From positions 124,001-188,000 of the forward strand of contig NZ_JAMTCJ010000002.1 in NCBI RefSeq assembly GCF_024171815.1: 64,000 nucleotides of DNA, in the 5' to 3' direction. This DNA comes from Williamsia maris (GTDB taxonomy: Bacteria > Actinomycetota > Actinomycetes > Mycobacteriales > Mycobacteriaceae). Position 1 is the first letter of the stretch. Each line of letters starts with the position of its first letter. A program made the translations under genes and the position numbers. Below the pieces are notes generated by a model. That model was not told the origin of the DNA and made no database searches. It saw only the letters and a program-made list of their open reading frames with translations. Below are positions 9,218 through 21,975 of this stretch, in pieces.

Positions 9218-9721
9218 TCAGCCGCGACGTACCTCCACCGGGGCCGAACCGGCCAGGGTGCGGGCGACGACGCAGTAGCGCTCGGTCAGTTCGAGGAGCT
9301 TGTCGATCTTCACGTCGTCCTCGTCGGTGTCGAAGGTGAAGGTCAGCGAGATGTCGGTCATCCCGACCGGCGTATCGCGGTCGACGCCCAGGGTTCCGCG
9401 GGCGTCGAATGCGCCGTCGGCGCGGACCTGGGCGTTGCGGATGTCCAACGACATCGCCGTCGCGACCGACCGGAACGTCACACCCGCGCACGCCACCAGG
9501 GCCTGCAGCAACATGTCGCCCGAGCAGGCCTCGCTGCCGTCGCCACCGGTGGTCGGGTGCAGACCGGCGCGCACCGATCCGGCCCACGTGTCGACCGTGC
9601 AGGTGATGTCGTCGTCGGTGAACGTGCCGACCGCGTGCAGCGGGGCGATCGCGGCGCCCGGGTCGTCGCGGTAGCTGTCCTTGAGGGGTTTCTGCAGATT
9701 GCGCAGCGCGGTGGCATCCAT
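9218..9721 (-). CDS. OsmC/Ohr-family protein
   Basis: 167 aa. The fold and the SEACSGDMLLQALVACAGVTF segment (about residues 70-90) with a peroxidatic-type Cys identify an OsmC-like protein; the second Cys expected in true thiol peroxidases is in the YCVVART segment near 148. Likely role is defence against organic hydroperoxides or handling of small reactive compounds. Divergent from tmsA with a 230-nt gap. Confidence 0.85.
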   Translation of the reverse strand: MDATALRNLQKPLKDSYRDDPGAAIAPLHAVGTFTDDDITCTVDTWAGSVRAGLHPTTGGDGSEACSGDMLLQALVACAGVTFRSVATAMSLDIRNAQVRADGAFDARGTLGVDRDTPVGMTDISLTFTFDTDEDDVKIDKLLELTERYCVVARTLAGSAPVEVRRG

Positions 9722-9951
9722 GGAATCGATGCTGCCACGTCGCCCGCCCGGCGGAGGCCACCGGCTCGGATCGGCTGTTGTTCACCTTCGGATCAGCCGC
9801 TGGTGTCGCACGGTTGGTTGGCGGTGCAGACGCAGGAGTCCTAGGCTCAGTGGGTTCGGGCGCGGGTCGCGGGCGGGACGGCGAGGACGGCTTCGCCGCG
9901 TCGGTGGCAGCCGCCGTGCCGACGTGAGCAACCAAAGAGGTTCACAAGAAT

Positions 9952-11388
9952 ATGAGTGCAGACAGGTCGACGAGCAGCGACCGGGAGATGGGCTGGGACG
10001 CCTTCGCCGCGGGGGTCGAGACCCTGCTGGCGAGCTACCGCGCGATCCCGTCACATGCACGTGTCCGACTTGCGAAGAAAACGTCGAATCTGTTCCGCCG
10101 CCGTGCCAAGAACCCGTATCCGGGTCTCGACGTCTCTGGTCTCGACCGTGTCATCGAGGTCGACGCCGACGCCATGACCGCCGACGTCGCCGGCATGTGC
10201 ACCTACGAGCACCTCGTCGACGCCACGCTCCCCTATGGTCTCGCGCCGCTGGTGGTCCCACAGCTCAAGACCATCACCCTCGGTGGCGCGGTCACCGGAC
10301 TGGGAATCGAGAGCACGTCGTTCCGAAACGGGTTGCCGCACGAGACCGTCCGCGAGATGGACGTGCTCACCGGAGCCGGCGAGATCGTCACGGTCAGCCC
10401 TACCAACGAGCGGTCCGACCTGTTCTTCGGGTTCCCCAATTCCTACGGAACGCTCGGCTACAGCACGCGATTGAAGATCGAGCTCGAGAAGGTGGACCCG
10501 TTCGTCGAACTGCGCCATCTGCGCTTCGACGACGTCGCCACGCTGCAGGAGACGATGGATCGCATCGTCACCGACCGCAGCCACGACGGCGAGGTCGTGG
10601 ACTACCTCGACGGAGTCGTGTTCTCGGCCACCGAGTCCTACCTGACCCTCGGGCGGCGCAGCGCCGAGCCCGGGCCGGTCAGCGACTACACCGGCACCGA
10701 CATCTTCTATCGATCCATCCAGCATCCGGCCGCCTCGACCCCGAAGCGGGATCGGCTGACGATCCACGACTACCTGTGGCGCTGGGACACCGACTGGTTC
10801 TGGTGCTCGCGCGCATTCGGTGCGCAGAACCCGAAGATACGTCGGCTCTGGCCGAAGCGGTTGCTGCGCAGCAGCTTCTACTGGAAACTCATCGCGCTCG
10901 ACCACCGCTTCGACATCGCCGACCGGCTCAACGCCCGTAAGGGTGAGCCGCCGAACGAGCGGGTCGTACAAGACATCGAGGTGCCGATCGAACGCACCGC
11001 CGAGTTCATCGCGTGGTTTCTCGAGAACATCCCGATCGAGCCGATCTGGTTGTGCCCGTTGCGACTCCATGAACCGCTGCCCACCGGCGCCGATCCGAGT
11101 CGTCCCTGGCCGCTCTATCCGCTGGCACCCCGGCACACCTACGTCAACGTCGGCTTCTGGTCGGCCGTCCCGAAGATCGAGGGCGAACCGGAGGGCCGGG
11201 CCAACCGGCTCATCGAGCGCAAGGTCTCCGAACTGGACGGCCACAAGTCGCTGTACTCCGACTCGTTCTACGACGAGGCGGAGTTCGACGAGCTCTACGG
11301 CGGCGAGTCCTACCGCCTGCTGCGCAAACATCACGACCCCGGATCACGATTCCTGGACCTCTACGCAAAGGCGGTGAAGCGTCAATGA
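9952..11388 (+). CDS. tmsA: FAD-binding reductase of 10-methyl fatty acid synthesis (TmsA/BfaA-like)
   Basis: 478 aa FAD_binding_4 protein related to DWF1/DprE1-type oxidoreductases. The PCMH-type FAD fold is seen in LVVPQLKTITLGGAVTGLG (about residues 100-118). In mycobacteria and relatives the homologue reduces the 10-methylene intermediate made by the neighbouring methyltransferase, giving 10-methylstearate (tuberculostearic acid). The assignment rests on this domain combined with the directly following methyltransferase, whose start overlaps by 4 nt. ATG is preceded by AAAGAGG. Confidence 0.85.
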   Translation: MSADRSTSSDREMGWDAFAAGVETLLASYRAIPSHARVRLAKKTSNLFRRRAKNPYPGLDVSGLDRVIEVDADAMTADVAGMCTYEHLVDATLPYGLAPLVVPQLKTITLGGAVTGLGIESTSFRNGLPHETVREMDVLTGAGEIVTVSPTNERSDLFFGFPNSYGTLGYSTRLKIELEKVDPFVELRHLRFDDVATLQETMDRIVTDRSHDGEVVDYLDGVVFSATESYLTLGRRSAEPGPVSDYTGTDIFYRSIQHPAASTPKRDRLTIHDYLWRWDTDWFWCSRAFGAQNPKIRRLWPKRLLRSSFYWKLIALDHRFDIADRLNARKGEPPNERVVQDIEVPIERTAEFIAWFLENIPIEPIWLCPLRLHEPLPTGADPSRPWPLYPLAPRHTYVNVGFWSAVPKIEGEPEGRANRLIERKVSELDGHKSLYSDSFYDEAEFDELYGGESYRLLRKHHDPGSRFLDLYAKAVKRQ

Positions 11389-12728
11389 CGACTTTCAAGG
11401 ACAACAGCAATTCCTCGAGTTCGGGGACGTCGCGCTCCACTCGCAGCAGCAGCCCGAAGATGTCGCTGGCCGAGATCGTCGAGGCCGTGGCCGGCGGCGA
11501 CCTGTCGGTCCGTGTCACCGCCTACGACGGCAGCGCTGCCGGACCCGAGGACGCCGAGTTCGGCCTCGACCTGGTCACTCCCCGCGGTACGACCTATCTC
11601 GTCACCGCCCCAGGCGATCTCGGTCTCGCACGCGCCTACATCTCGGGCGACCTCAACCTGCGCGGCAGCCACCCGGGCGACCCGTACGACTCGCTCAAGG
11701 CGTTGTCGGCCAACGTGAGCTTCGCCCGCCCGAGCGCGATGACGATGGCCACGATCACCCGGTCCCTCGGCCTCGAGGCGTTCAAGCCGATCGCGCCGCC
11801 GGCACAGGAGGCGCAGCCGCGTTGGCGGCGCATCGCAGAAGGCCTGCGGCACAGCCGTACCCGTGACGCCGAGGCGATCCACCACCACTACGACGTCTCG
11901 AACACGTTCTACGAGTGGGTGCTCGGACCGTCGATGACCTACACGTGCGCCTGCTACCCCGAACGCGATGCGAGCCTGGAGACGGCCCAGGACAACAAGT
12001 ACCGACTCGTCTTCGAGAAGCTACAGCTCAAGCCGGGCGACCGACTGCTCGACATCGGTTGCGGCTGGGGCGGAATGGTCCGCTACGCCGCCCGCCAGGG
12101 CGTGTACGCAATCGGTGCGACACTGTCGGCCGAGCAGGCGGCCTGGGCGCAGAAGGCGATCGTCGACGAAGGGCTCAGCGAGTTCGCCGAGGTCCGCTTC
12201 AGCGACTACCGCGACGTCACCGAGTCCGGTTTCGACGCCGTCTCCTCCATCGGACTCACCGAGCACATCGGCGTCGCGAACTACCCGTCGTACTTCGGGT
12301 TCATGCGCGACAAGGTCAAGCCCGGCGGACTCTTCCTGAACCACTGCATCACCCGCCCGGACAACAAGGGCAAGCACAAGGCGGGCGCCTTCATCGACCG
12401 GTACGTGTTCCCCGACGGGGAGCTGACCGGCTCGGGCACCATCATCTCGGCCGTGCAGGACGTCGGCGGACTCGAGGTGGTGCACGAGGAGAACCTGCGC
12501 GAGCACTACGCGATGACGCTGCGTGACTGGAACCGCAATCTGGTGGAGAACTGGGACGCGGCGGTCGAGGAGGTCGGCGAGTCGACGGCTCGACTGTGGG
12601 GCCTGTACCTGGCCGGTTGCCGGGTGGGCTTCGAGCGCAACATCATCCAGTTGCATCAGGTCCTCGGCGTCAAGCTCACCGACGACGGTTCCAACGGCCT
12701 TCCCTTGCGGCCGTGGTGGAACGCCTGA
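11385..12728 (+). CDS. tmsB: SAM-dependent fatty acyl methyltransferase (TmsB/BfaB, CFA-synthase family)
   Basis: 447 aa cyclopropane-fatty-acyl-phospholipid synthase family enzyme. SAM motif LLDIGCGWGGMV near residue 223, IGLTEHIGVANY near 290, and the N-terminal domain ahead of HHHYDVSNTFYEWVLG. In this gene pair the enzyme is known to methylenate oleoyl chains at C-10 before reduction by TmsA. Ser/Thr-rich N-terminus. The third gene of the mycobacterial locus (tmsC) is not next to it. Confidence 0.88.
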   Translation: MTTFKDNSNSSSSGTSRSTRSSSPKMSLAEIVEAVAGGDLSVRVTAYDGSAAGPEDAEFGLDLVTPRGTTYLVTAPGDLGLARAYISGDLNLRGSHPGDPYDSLKALSANVSFARPSAMTMATITRSLGLEAFKPIAPPAQEAQPRWRRIAEGLRHSRTRDAEAIHHHYDVSNTFYEWVLGPSMTYTCACYPERDASLETAQDNKYRLVFEKLQLKPGDRLLDIGCGWGGMVRYAARQGVYAIGATLSAEQAAWAQKAIVDEGLSEFAEVRFSDYRDVTESGFDAVSSIGLTEHIGVANYPSYFGFMRDKVKPGGLFLNHCITRPDNKGKHKAGAFIDRYVFPDGELTGSGTIISAVQDVGGLEVVHEENLREHYAMTLRDWNRNLVENWDAAVEEVGESTARLWGLYLAGCRVGFERNIIQLHQVLGVKLTDDGSNGLPLRPWWNA

Positions 12729-12891
12729 CAGCAGCGAACTCCGGTCCCACCTCGCAGGACGGATCGGTGCGGCCATGCTCCGGCCACGTCACCTGCAGAG
12801 GGACCACGTCGCCGAGGCGAGGTAGACGGATGGTCAGGTGCGGTGGACGCACGGTCATGCGCCCAGAGCATCGAACCGTCACGCTGGTCGC

Positions 12892-14094
12892 ATGACGACA
12901 CAGACCGACGCAGCCCCCATCCTGCGGACTCGCACTGCCTGGTGGGCGGTGGTGACGATGATGGCGACGAGCTTCGTCCTGGTGACCGCCGAGTTCCTCC
13001 CACCGAGCCTGCTGCCGTCGATGGCCGAGTCCCTGGGCGTCACCGAGGGGCAGGCGGGACAAGCCGTGACCGTGACCGCGTTCGTCGGGCTGCTCACCGC
13101 ACCGACGATCGCCGTCATCTTCCCGCGACTCGACCGACGCGCCCTCCTGGTCTGGCTGGTGGTCGGCGCCACGGTCTCGAACGTCGTCGTCGCCGTCGCG
13201 CCGAATCTGTTGACCCTCCTCATCGCACGCCTGCTCCTCGGGGCGGCCATCGGTGGATTCTGGGCGATGTCGCTGGCCGTCGCCGCCCGCCTGAGTGCCC
13301 CGGAGCACCTGGGCCGCGCCGTCATGGCCGTCAACACCGGCACCACCCTCGCGACCGTCGCGGGAGTGCCCCTGGGCCTTTACCTCGGATCAATCCTCGA
13401 CTGGCGCAGCGTCTTTCTGGGTGCCGCGGCGCTCAGCGCCGTCGTGGCGGTCGCCGTGCGACTCGTCCTGCCTCCCGTGACACCCGGCGCCGCGACCGGT
13501 CTCCGCGGCCTCGGCGACGCCCTCGCCGTGCCCGGCGTGGCCTGGGGGCTGGTCGGCCACGTCCTGGTGGTTCTGGGTCACTTCGCCGCGTTCACCTACA
13601 TTCGGTCCGCACTGGATCAGTCACCATCGCTCGGCTCGACCGGCGCGGCCGTTCTGCTGATCGTGTTCGGGATCGGGGGCTTCGTCGGCAATCTCGTCGT
13701 GGGCGTGCTGATCGACCGTCACCTCTCGGTCCTGCGACTGGCGGTGCCGCTCCTGATGTCCGTCGGTATCGCGGGCCTGGGGATCTTTCCCGGTCAGGTT
13801 GCCGTGATCGCCGTAGCCGTTGCCGCGTGGGGATTCTCCTTCGGCGCCTGGCTGACAGTCGTGTCCACCTGGATGGCGCGGGCCGCAGGAGACCGACTGG
13901 AGGCAGGCGGCGGGCTGGTCGTGGCCGGGTTCCAGCTCGCCATCACACTCGGCGCCGGTGCCGGCGGTCTGCTCGTGGACAGTGCCGGCATCCGGACAGC
14001 GGTCCTCATAGCCGCGACCACCGCCCTGGCCGGCGCGATCATCTTCAGCACAGCCCGCCTGTCGGTGGCACAGGTGTCAGACGAGGCGGTCTGA
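12892..14094 (+). CDS. MFS transporter, DHA1 (drug:H+ antiporter) type
   Basis: 400 aa with about 12 hydrophobic segments. MTTQTDAAPI is taken as the start (ATG 12892). The LLLGAAIGGFWAMS and MAVNTGTTLATVAGVPLG segments are typical of arabinose/purine/drug efflux permeases (AraJ/YdhP/NepI-like). Convergent with the AraC gene, with an 18-nt 3' overlap. Substrate not deducible. Confidence 0.85.
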   Translation: MTTQTDAAPILRTRTAWWAVVTMMATSFVLVTAEFLPPSLLPSMAESLGVTEGQAGQAVTVTAFVGLLTAPTIAVIFPRLDRRALLVWLVVGATVSNVVVAVAPNLLTLLIARLLLGAAIGGFWAMSLAVAARLSAPEHLGRAVMAVNTGTTLATVAGVPLGLYLGSILDWRSVFLGAAALSAVVAVAVRLVLPPVTPGAATGLRGLGDALAVPGVAWGLVGHVLVVLGHFAAFTYIRSALDQSPSLGSTGAAVLLIVFGIGGFVGNLVVGVLIDRHLSVLRLAVPLLMSVGIAGLGIFPGQVAVIAVAVAAWGFSFGAWLTVVSTWMARAAGDRLEAGGGLVVAGFQLAITLGAGAGGLLVDSAGIRTAVLIAATTALAGAIIFSTARLSVAQVSDEAV

Positions 14095-14955
14095 TGACTC
14101 CTGGCGTGCCGTCCGCCAGCGTGCAGGCGAGACCCCCTCGTGCCGCTGGAACGCGCGGCTGAAACCTGCGTCGGAACCGTATCCCAACCGGTGCGACACC
14201 TCGGTGACTGTCGTGTCACCGCGTGCGAGCATCCGTTTGGCCGCGTCGATGCGCGCTGCTGCGAGATAGGCGACGGGAGGCTGCCCGAACAGGTCTCGGA
14301 ACCGCACCGCGAAAGCCGACCGTGACATCGCAGCCACGCGAGCCAGCTCGTCGACCGTCCAGGCCCGTCCGAGGTCTCGATGGAGTTCATCGACGGCCCT
14401 GCTCACGTGAGGGTCCTGGACCTGCCGGAGCCAGCCGGCTTCCGCGCAGCCGAGTTCGAACCACCGCCGAACAGCCACCGAGGCGACCATGGTGCCGATC
14501 CGACTGCAGATGATCGAATCCCCGGGCCGCGTCGAACCGTCCGGCTCGCACCCAGCGCTCATGTCCTCGATCAGGGCGATCACCTGGGGCTCATGGTGGG
14601 AGAACCGGTGCACGACCATGACCGCGGGCAGCGTGTTCACGCTCGTGCGGCCGTCCACCGTCGGCACCATGCTCACTCGCACCGCGGACGTCCGGGTCTG
14701 CGCGCGGAGACGGTAGCGGTGAACACGAGGAAGAAAGACCAGATCCCCCTCGGCCACGTCGATCCCGTCGTCGTCGCCGACCCAGAGCGTCGCCAGACCT
14801 GTCGAGACGAAGACGAACCCGGCCGGACCGTCCGACCGCTCGATCGCGCGACCGGCCTCGAGCTCGACGCCACACGATTCGACCAGGGTCCATTCCAAGG
14901 CTGAGAGGGCGCGATCGAGCGCCTGCCGCCGCGGGGTGTCGTTGACGACCGTCAT
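14077..14955 (-). CDS. AraC-family transcriptional regulator with cupin sensor
   Basis: 292 aa. N-terminal cupin-like ligand domain (about 25-110), C-terminal double helix-turn-helix with VDELARVAAMSRSAFAVRF (about 205-223) and VTEVSHRLGYGSDAGFSRAF (about 254-273). This AraC_binding/cupin_6 architecture is often found beside MFS exporters, and the convergent neighbour may be its target (inference). It overlaps the MFS gene 3' end by 18 nt. Confidence 0.88.
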   Translation of the reverse strand: MTVVNDTPRRQALDRALSALEWTLVESCGVELEAGRAIERSDGPAGFVFVSTGLATLWVGDDDGIDVAEGDLVFLPRVHRYRLRAQTRTSAVRVSMVPTVDGRTSVNTLPAVMVVHRFSHHEPQVIALIEDMSAGCEPDGSTRPGDSIICSRIGTMVASVAVRRWFELGCAEAGWLRQVQDPHVSRAVDELHRDLGRAWTVDELARVAAMSRSAFAVRFRDLFGQPPVAYLAAARIDAAKRMLARGDTTVTEVSHRLGYGSDAGFSRAFQRHEGVSPARWRTARQESSDRLV

Positions 14956-15109
14956 GCCGCTGTCAGCACCGCGGCGACGACCGATATTCCGCCGACGGCC
15001 CGCGGGCGTCGAGCTCCGTCACCGAAACGCTCACCACTGGGTCATTCGACCACGACGACCGCAGCCGTCCAGCCTGCGTACGCGCGCTCCCCGTTCGTAT
15101 GCGCGCCCA

Positions 15110-15143
15110 CCTGGGCGCGCGTGTGAACCGTAGGCGCGCATCG
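15110..15143. repeat. Dispersed GC-rich intergenic repeat, copy 2; potential dnaX terminator
   Basis: Second copy of the 34-bp repeat at 2757-2790 (26/34 identical). Just before it, GCGCGCCCA (15101-15109) and TGGGCGCGC (15112-15120) form a 9-bp inverted repeat separated by two bases. The element lies immediately after the dnaX stop on the transcribed strand, so a terminator role is possible. Confidence 0.5.
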
Positions 15144-15147
15144 ACGT

Positions 15148-17427
<2,280 letters not shown>

Positions 17428-17437
17428 GTCGAAGAGA

Positions 17438-18796
17438 CTACCGGCGTGGACCGACGGCGCTCGAGGCGCCGAGGCCGTCATCCACAGGCCCCTGTGCGTC
17501 GTCGACCGACGACCCGTTCGACGACCTCGTCAGGCACACCGCGATGGTGGTCAGCGCGGTCAGACCGAACACGCAGATGTAGGGCTGCGTGCCGAACCAC
17601 CGGAACCAGTCCGGCACCGGGTTCATGAACGTCCCGATGCCGTAGAACGGCCGCAACCCGAGGGCGCCGTCGGGAAGGTAGAAGCTCCAGATGAAGGTCG
17701 CGAGCACCAGCCCCACCGGCAGGACCAGCAGGCCGACGGCGGCGAGTGGTCGCCGGTTGCGCAACGCCCCGAGGACGAAATCGATCGCGACCACGAGCAG
17801 CGGGACGAACCACACCCAGTGGTGGCCCCACGAGAACGGCGACACCGCGGTCGTCGTCATCCCGGTCAGGGCCAGCGCCAGGACCTCGTTGCCGTGCCGG
17901 AAGGCCAGGTACGCCGCGGTCAGACCGATGACGATCGCCACCGCCGACATCAACACCCACAGACCGTTGCTGGGGTGCTCGGTGGTGAAGATACGTGCGA
18001 GGGCACCTCGGATCGACTGGTTCGCGGGGGTCCTGGTGGGTCCGACGCGTTGCGAGTCGAAGATCTTGTCGCTCCAGAACTTCCACGATCCGCGCGGGAT
18101 GATCGCCGCACCGATGACCACGGTGAGCAGCCCGGTGACGGCCGCGATGATCGCAGGCTTCCAGCGACGGGTCACGAGAAGATAGAGCCCGAAGAACCCG
18201 GGCGTGAGCTTGATGCCGGCGGCGAGCCCGACACTGATGCCCTTGAGTCGACTCCCGTCGGGCCGCAACAGGTCCCACATGACGATGGCCATGAGGAAGA
18301 CGTTGATCTGGCCGTACCAGATGGTGGTGCGCACCGGCTCCATGAGCAGGGCGACGGTCACCAGCGACACCGACATCGCCACCAGCCGCCAGTCGGCCCG
18401 GTAGCCCAGTGCACGGAACGATCCGAAGACCACCCAGAACAGGGCCGCGACGATCAGCACCGACCACACGAACACCGCGACGTCCTTCGACATCCACCCG
18501 AACGGCTGCAGGACGATCGTGGAGAACGGCGGGTAGGTGTATTCGAAGCGGCCGCGGATCGGGCCGTCGTAGATCGGGATGCCGTGCAGCAGATGCAGGG
18601 CACCCGCGCGGTAGACCTTGAGGTCGACCTGGTTGTTGAACAGTCCGAAGACGCGGGCGTTGATCGGGATGTAGGTGAGCTGCACGTACACCGCGACCGC
18701 GACGATGACCGCGAGCAGCACCAGGAACAGCGGATGACGGGGCAGGCTTTTGCCCGCCCGTCGCCGGGCGGGGGCGGCCGAACTCGGTGAGTTCAC
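17438..18796 (-). CDS. GT87-family (DUF2029) polyprenol-phosphate mannosyltransferase, copy 1
   Basis: 452 aa integral membrane GT-C enzyme with 9-11 hydrophobic segments. The first periplasmic loop contains FNNQVDLKVYRAGA with the catalytic-type Asp; NQSIRGAL and PFSWGHHWVW are conserved in the family. Such enzymes (PimE, Rv2181-like) transfer alpha-mannose from polyprenyl-phosphate-mannose to PIM/LM/LAM glycolipids outside the membrane. It is a tandem paralogue of the next gene: the three motifs above recur there almost unchanged. Exact acceptor unknown. Confidence 0.85.
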   Translation of the reverse strand: MNSPSSAAPARRRAGKSLPRHPLFLVLLAVIVAVAVYVQLTYIPINARVFGLFNNQVDLKVYRAGALHLLHGIPIYDGPIRGRFEYTYPPFSTIVLQPFGWMSKDVAVFVWSVLIVAALFWVVFGSFRALGYRADWRLVAMSVSLVTVALLMEPVRTTIWYGQINVFLMAIVMWDLLRPDGSRLKGISVGLAAGIKLTPGFFGLYLLVTRRWKPAIIAAVTGLLTVVIGAAIIPRGSWKFWSDKIFDSQRVGPTRTPANQSIRGALARIFTTEHPSNGLWVLMSAVAIVIGLTAAYLAFRHGNEVLALALTGMTTTAVSPFSWGHHWVWFVPLLVVAIDFVLGALRNRRPLAAVGLLVLPVGLVLATFIWSFYLPDGALGLRPFYGIGTFMNPVPDWFRWFGTQPYICVFGLTALTTIAVCLTRSSNGSSVDDAQGPVDDGLGASSAVGPRR

Positions 18797-18937
18797 AGCA
18801 CTCTCCCTGTTTTCCGTGGAATGTGAGAGATAGTAACCACCTCAGCGGGTGGCAGCGAACATCGATCGCCGTCGGGCGATTCTGCGTCCACACTGCTCAG
18901 AGACCGTTTTGGACGCTTTCGCTCGGATCGGCGACGG

Positions 18938-20224
18938 TTACCGGTTCGCCGAGACGCGAGGCGGGGACTCGGCGGCTCGCGGCCGGGTCGTGGCGAGCGC
19001 GACGATCGTCGTCACCGCGGCCACCACGAAGATCCAGTTGTAGGGGTCATAGGTGAACCAGCGCAGCCAACTGATGCCGTACTTGAAGAACAGTCCGGTG
19101 TAGTACGCGTCCGGGTGCTCGACACCGACGAAGGTCATCGACCCGGCGAGGTGGGTCCGCCACGCGAACGTCGTCAGCACGAGCCCGACGACACCCGCGC
19201 CGGCGAGCAGTCGGTGCACCGCGGTACGGGCCGAGAAGACGTGGTGCAGCGCGATCACCCCGAGCGGGACGATCCAGACCCAGTGGTGCCCCCATGACAT
19301 CGGCGACACCGCACACGAGGTCAGACCGACCAGGGTCAGCGCGAGGAGCTCGTGTCCGCGGCGGTGGGCCATCAGCGCCGCGGCGAGCCCGAGGGCCAGC
19401 GCGGCGAGCGCGAGCACCAGCCACGCGATGGTCGACGGATGCGAGGTGGCGAAGTTGTTCGCGAGCGCGCCGCGGATCGACTGGTTGCCGACGGTGTCGG
19501 GGACGCCGACGCGGTCGGAGTCGATGAAGGTGCCCGTCCAGTACTGCCATGAGTCGCGCGGAAAAGCGACGAACGCGATGACCACGGTCGCGACGAACCC
19601 CGCGAGCACGCCGGCCACGGACCGCCACCGACGCTGCGCGGCGAGATAGACGATGAAGATCAGCGGCGTCAGCTTGATGCCGGCCGCCACGCCGGTGGCG
19701 ACGCCGCGCAGCCGAGAGGATTCCGGGCGCAACAGGTCCCACAGCACCAACGCCATCAGGAAGATGTTGACCTGGCCGAACCAGATGGTGCTGCGTACCG
19801 GCTCGAGCAGCGCCGAGATCACGACGAGCGACGCAGAGATCGCGCGCAGTTGCCAGGTGATGCGGTAGCCGAGGTTACGAAAGCTCAGCGTGATCACGAG
19901 GTAGAGCACGACGAAGATCAACACCGACCACACGACGCGGGCCGCGGCGAACGGCATCCACGCGAACGGCGTGAACAGCAGCACCGAGATGGGTGCGTAC
20001 GTGTAGTCGAGATGGCCCAACAGCTTCGCGTCGTAGAGGCGTTGGCCGTCGAGGACGGTCTGGGCGCCCGCGCGGTAGACGTCGAGGTCGAGCTGGTTGT
20101 CGAACAGCCCCCAGAAGGGCTCGTCGAACGCGACCACGACGTGCTGCAGCCAGATCGCGAGGAGGCCCAGCGCGACGGCGATCGTGGTGACGAGTACCGG
20201 CCGCGGAACCCGGAGGTCCGGCAC
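18938..20224 (-). CDS. GT87-family (DUF2029) polyprenol-phosphate mannosyltransferase, copy 2
   Basis: 428 aa membrane protein paralogous to the preceding one: LFDNQLDLDVYRAGA, NQSIRGALANNF and PMSWGHHWVW match its motifs. Same predicted reaction (polyprenyl-phosphate-mannose dependent alpha-mannosylation in lipoglycan synthesis). It is separated from copy 1 by 141 nt and from aspC by 3 nt, so it probably shares the aspC transcript. Confidence 0.85.
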   Translation of the reverse strand: MPDLRVPRPVLVTTIAVALGLLAIWLQHVVVAFDEPFWGLFDNQLDLDVYRAGAQTVLDGQRLYDAKLLGHLDYTYAPISVLLFTPFAWMPFAAARVVWSVLIFVVLYLVITLSFRNLGYRITWQLRAISASLVVISALLEPVRSTIWFGQVNIFLMALVLWDLLRPESSRLRGVATGVAAGIKLTPLIFIVYLAAQRRWRSVAGVLAGFVATVVIAFVAFPRDSWQYWTGTFIDSDRVGVPDTVGNQSIRGALANNFATSHPSTIAWLVLALAALALGLAAALMAHRRGHELLALTLVGLTSCAVSPMSWGHHWVWIVPLGVIALHHVFSARTAVHRLLAGAGVVGLVLTTFAWRTHLAGSMTFVGVEHPDAYYTGLFFKYGISWLRWFTYDPYNWIFVVAAVTTIVALATTRPRAAESPPRVSANR

Positions 20225-20227
20225 CGA

Positions 20228-21636
<1,409 letters not shown>

Positions 21637-21729
21637 CGTCAAGTGTAGACGGTGCCGCGCCGCTCGCACAGCGGGGCGTTGACCAGGCCATTTTTGGCGC
21701 CTGTCACCTGCGCGGCTATCATTCCCGAC

Positions 21730-21815
21730 GGAGGATTCGCCTAGTGGCCTATGGCGCTCGCCTGGAACGCGGGTTGGGTTAATAGCCCTCAGGGGTTCGA
21801 ATCCCCTATCCTCCG
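21730..21815 (+). tRNA. tRNA-Ser(GGA)
   Basis: Acceptor stem GGAGGAT/ATCCTCC, anticodon arm CTCGC-CTGGAAC-GCGGG with anticodon GGA, long variable arm (class II, as serine tRNAs), T arm GGGGTTCGAATCCCC. CCA is not encoded. 86 nt to the discriminator base. Confidence 0.95.
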
Positions 21816-21822
21816 CCGCCAG

Positions 21823-21848
21823 ATGCCCGCCCCTCACCGGGCGGGCAT
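21823..21848 (+). terminator. Intrinsic terminator after tRNA-Ser
   Basis: ATGCCCGCCC and GGGCGGGCAT form a perfect 10-bp stem with a 6-base loop, 7 nt after the tRNA; TCTGCTTTCC follows. Confidence 0.7.
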
Positions 21849-21975
21849 TCTGCTTTCCCGGCGGGTGCGGCCGAATCCGTGGTGTTCACGGCCCACATGG
21901 AGGGGCGGACACGCGCAGTGGATTCCTAGGGTTGATCGGATCGGTTCTGCCGATGCGATCAAGGAAGGGACGTCC

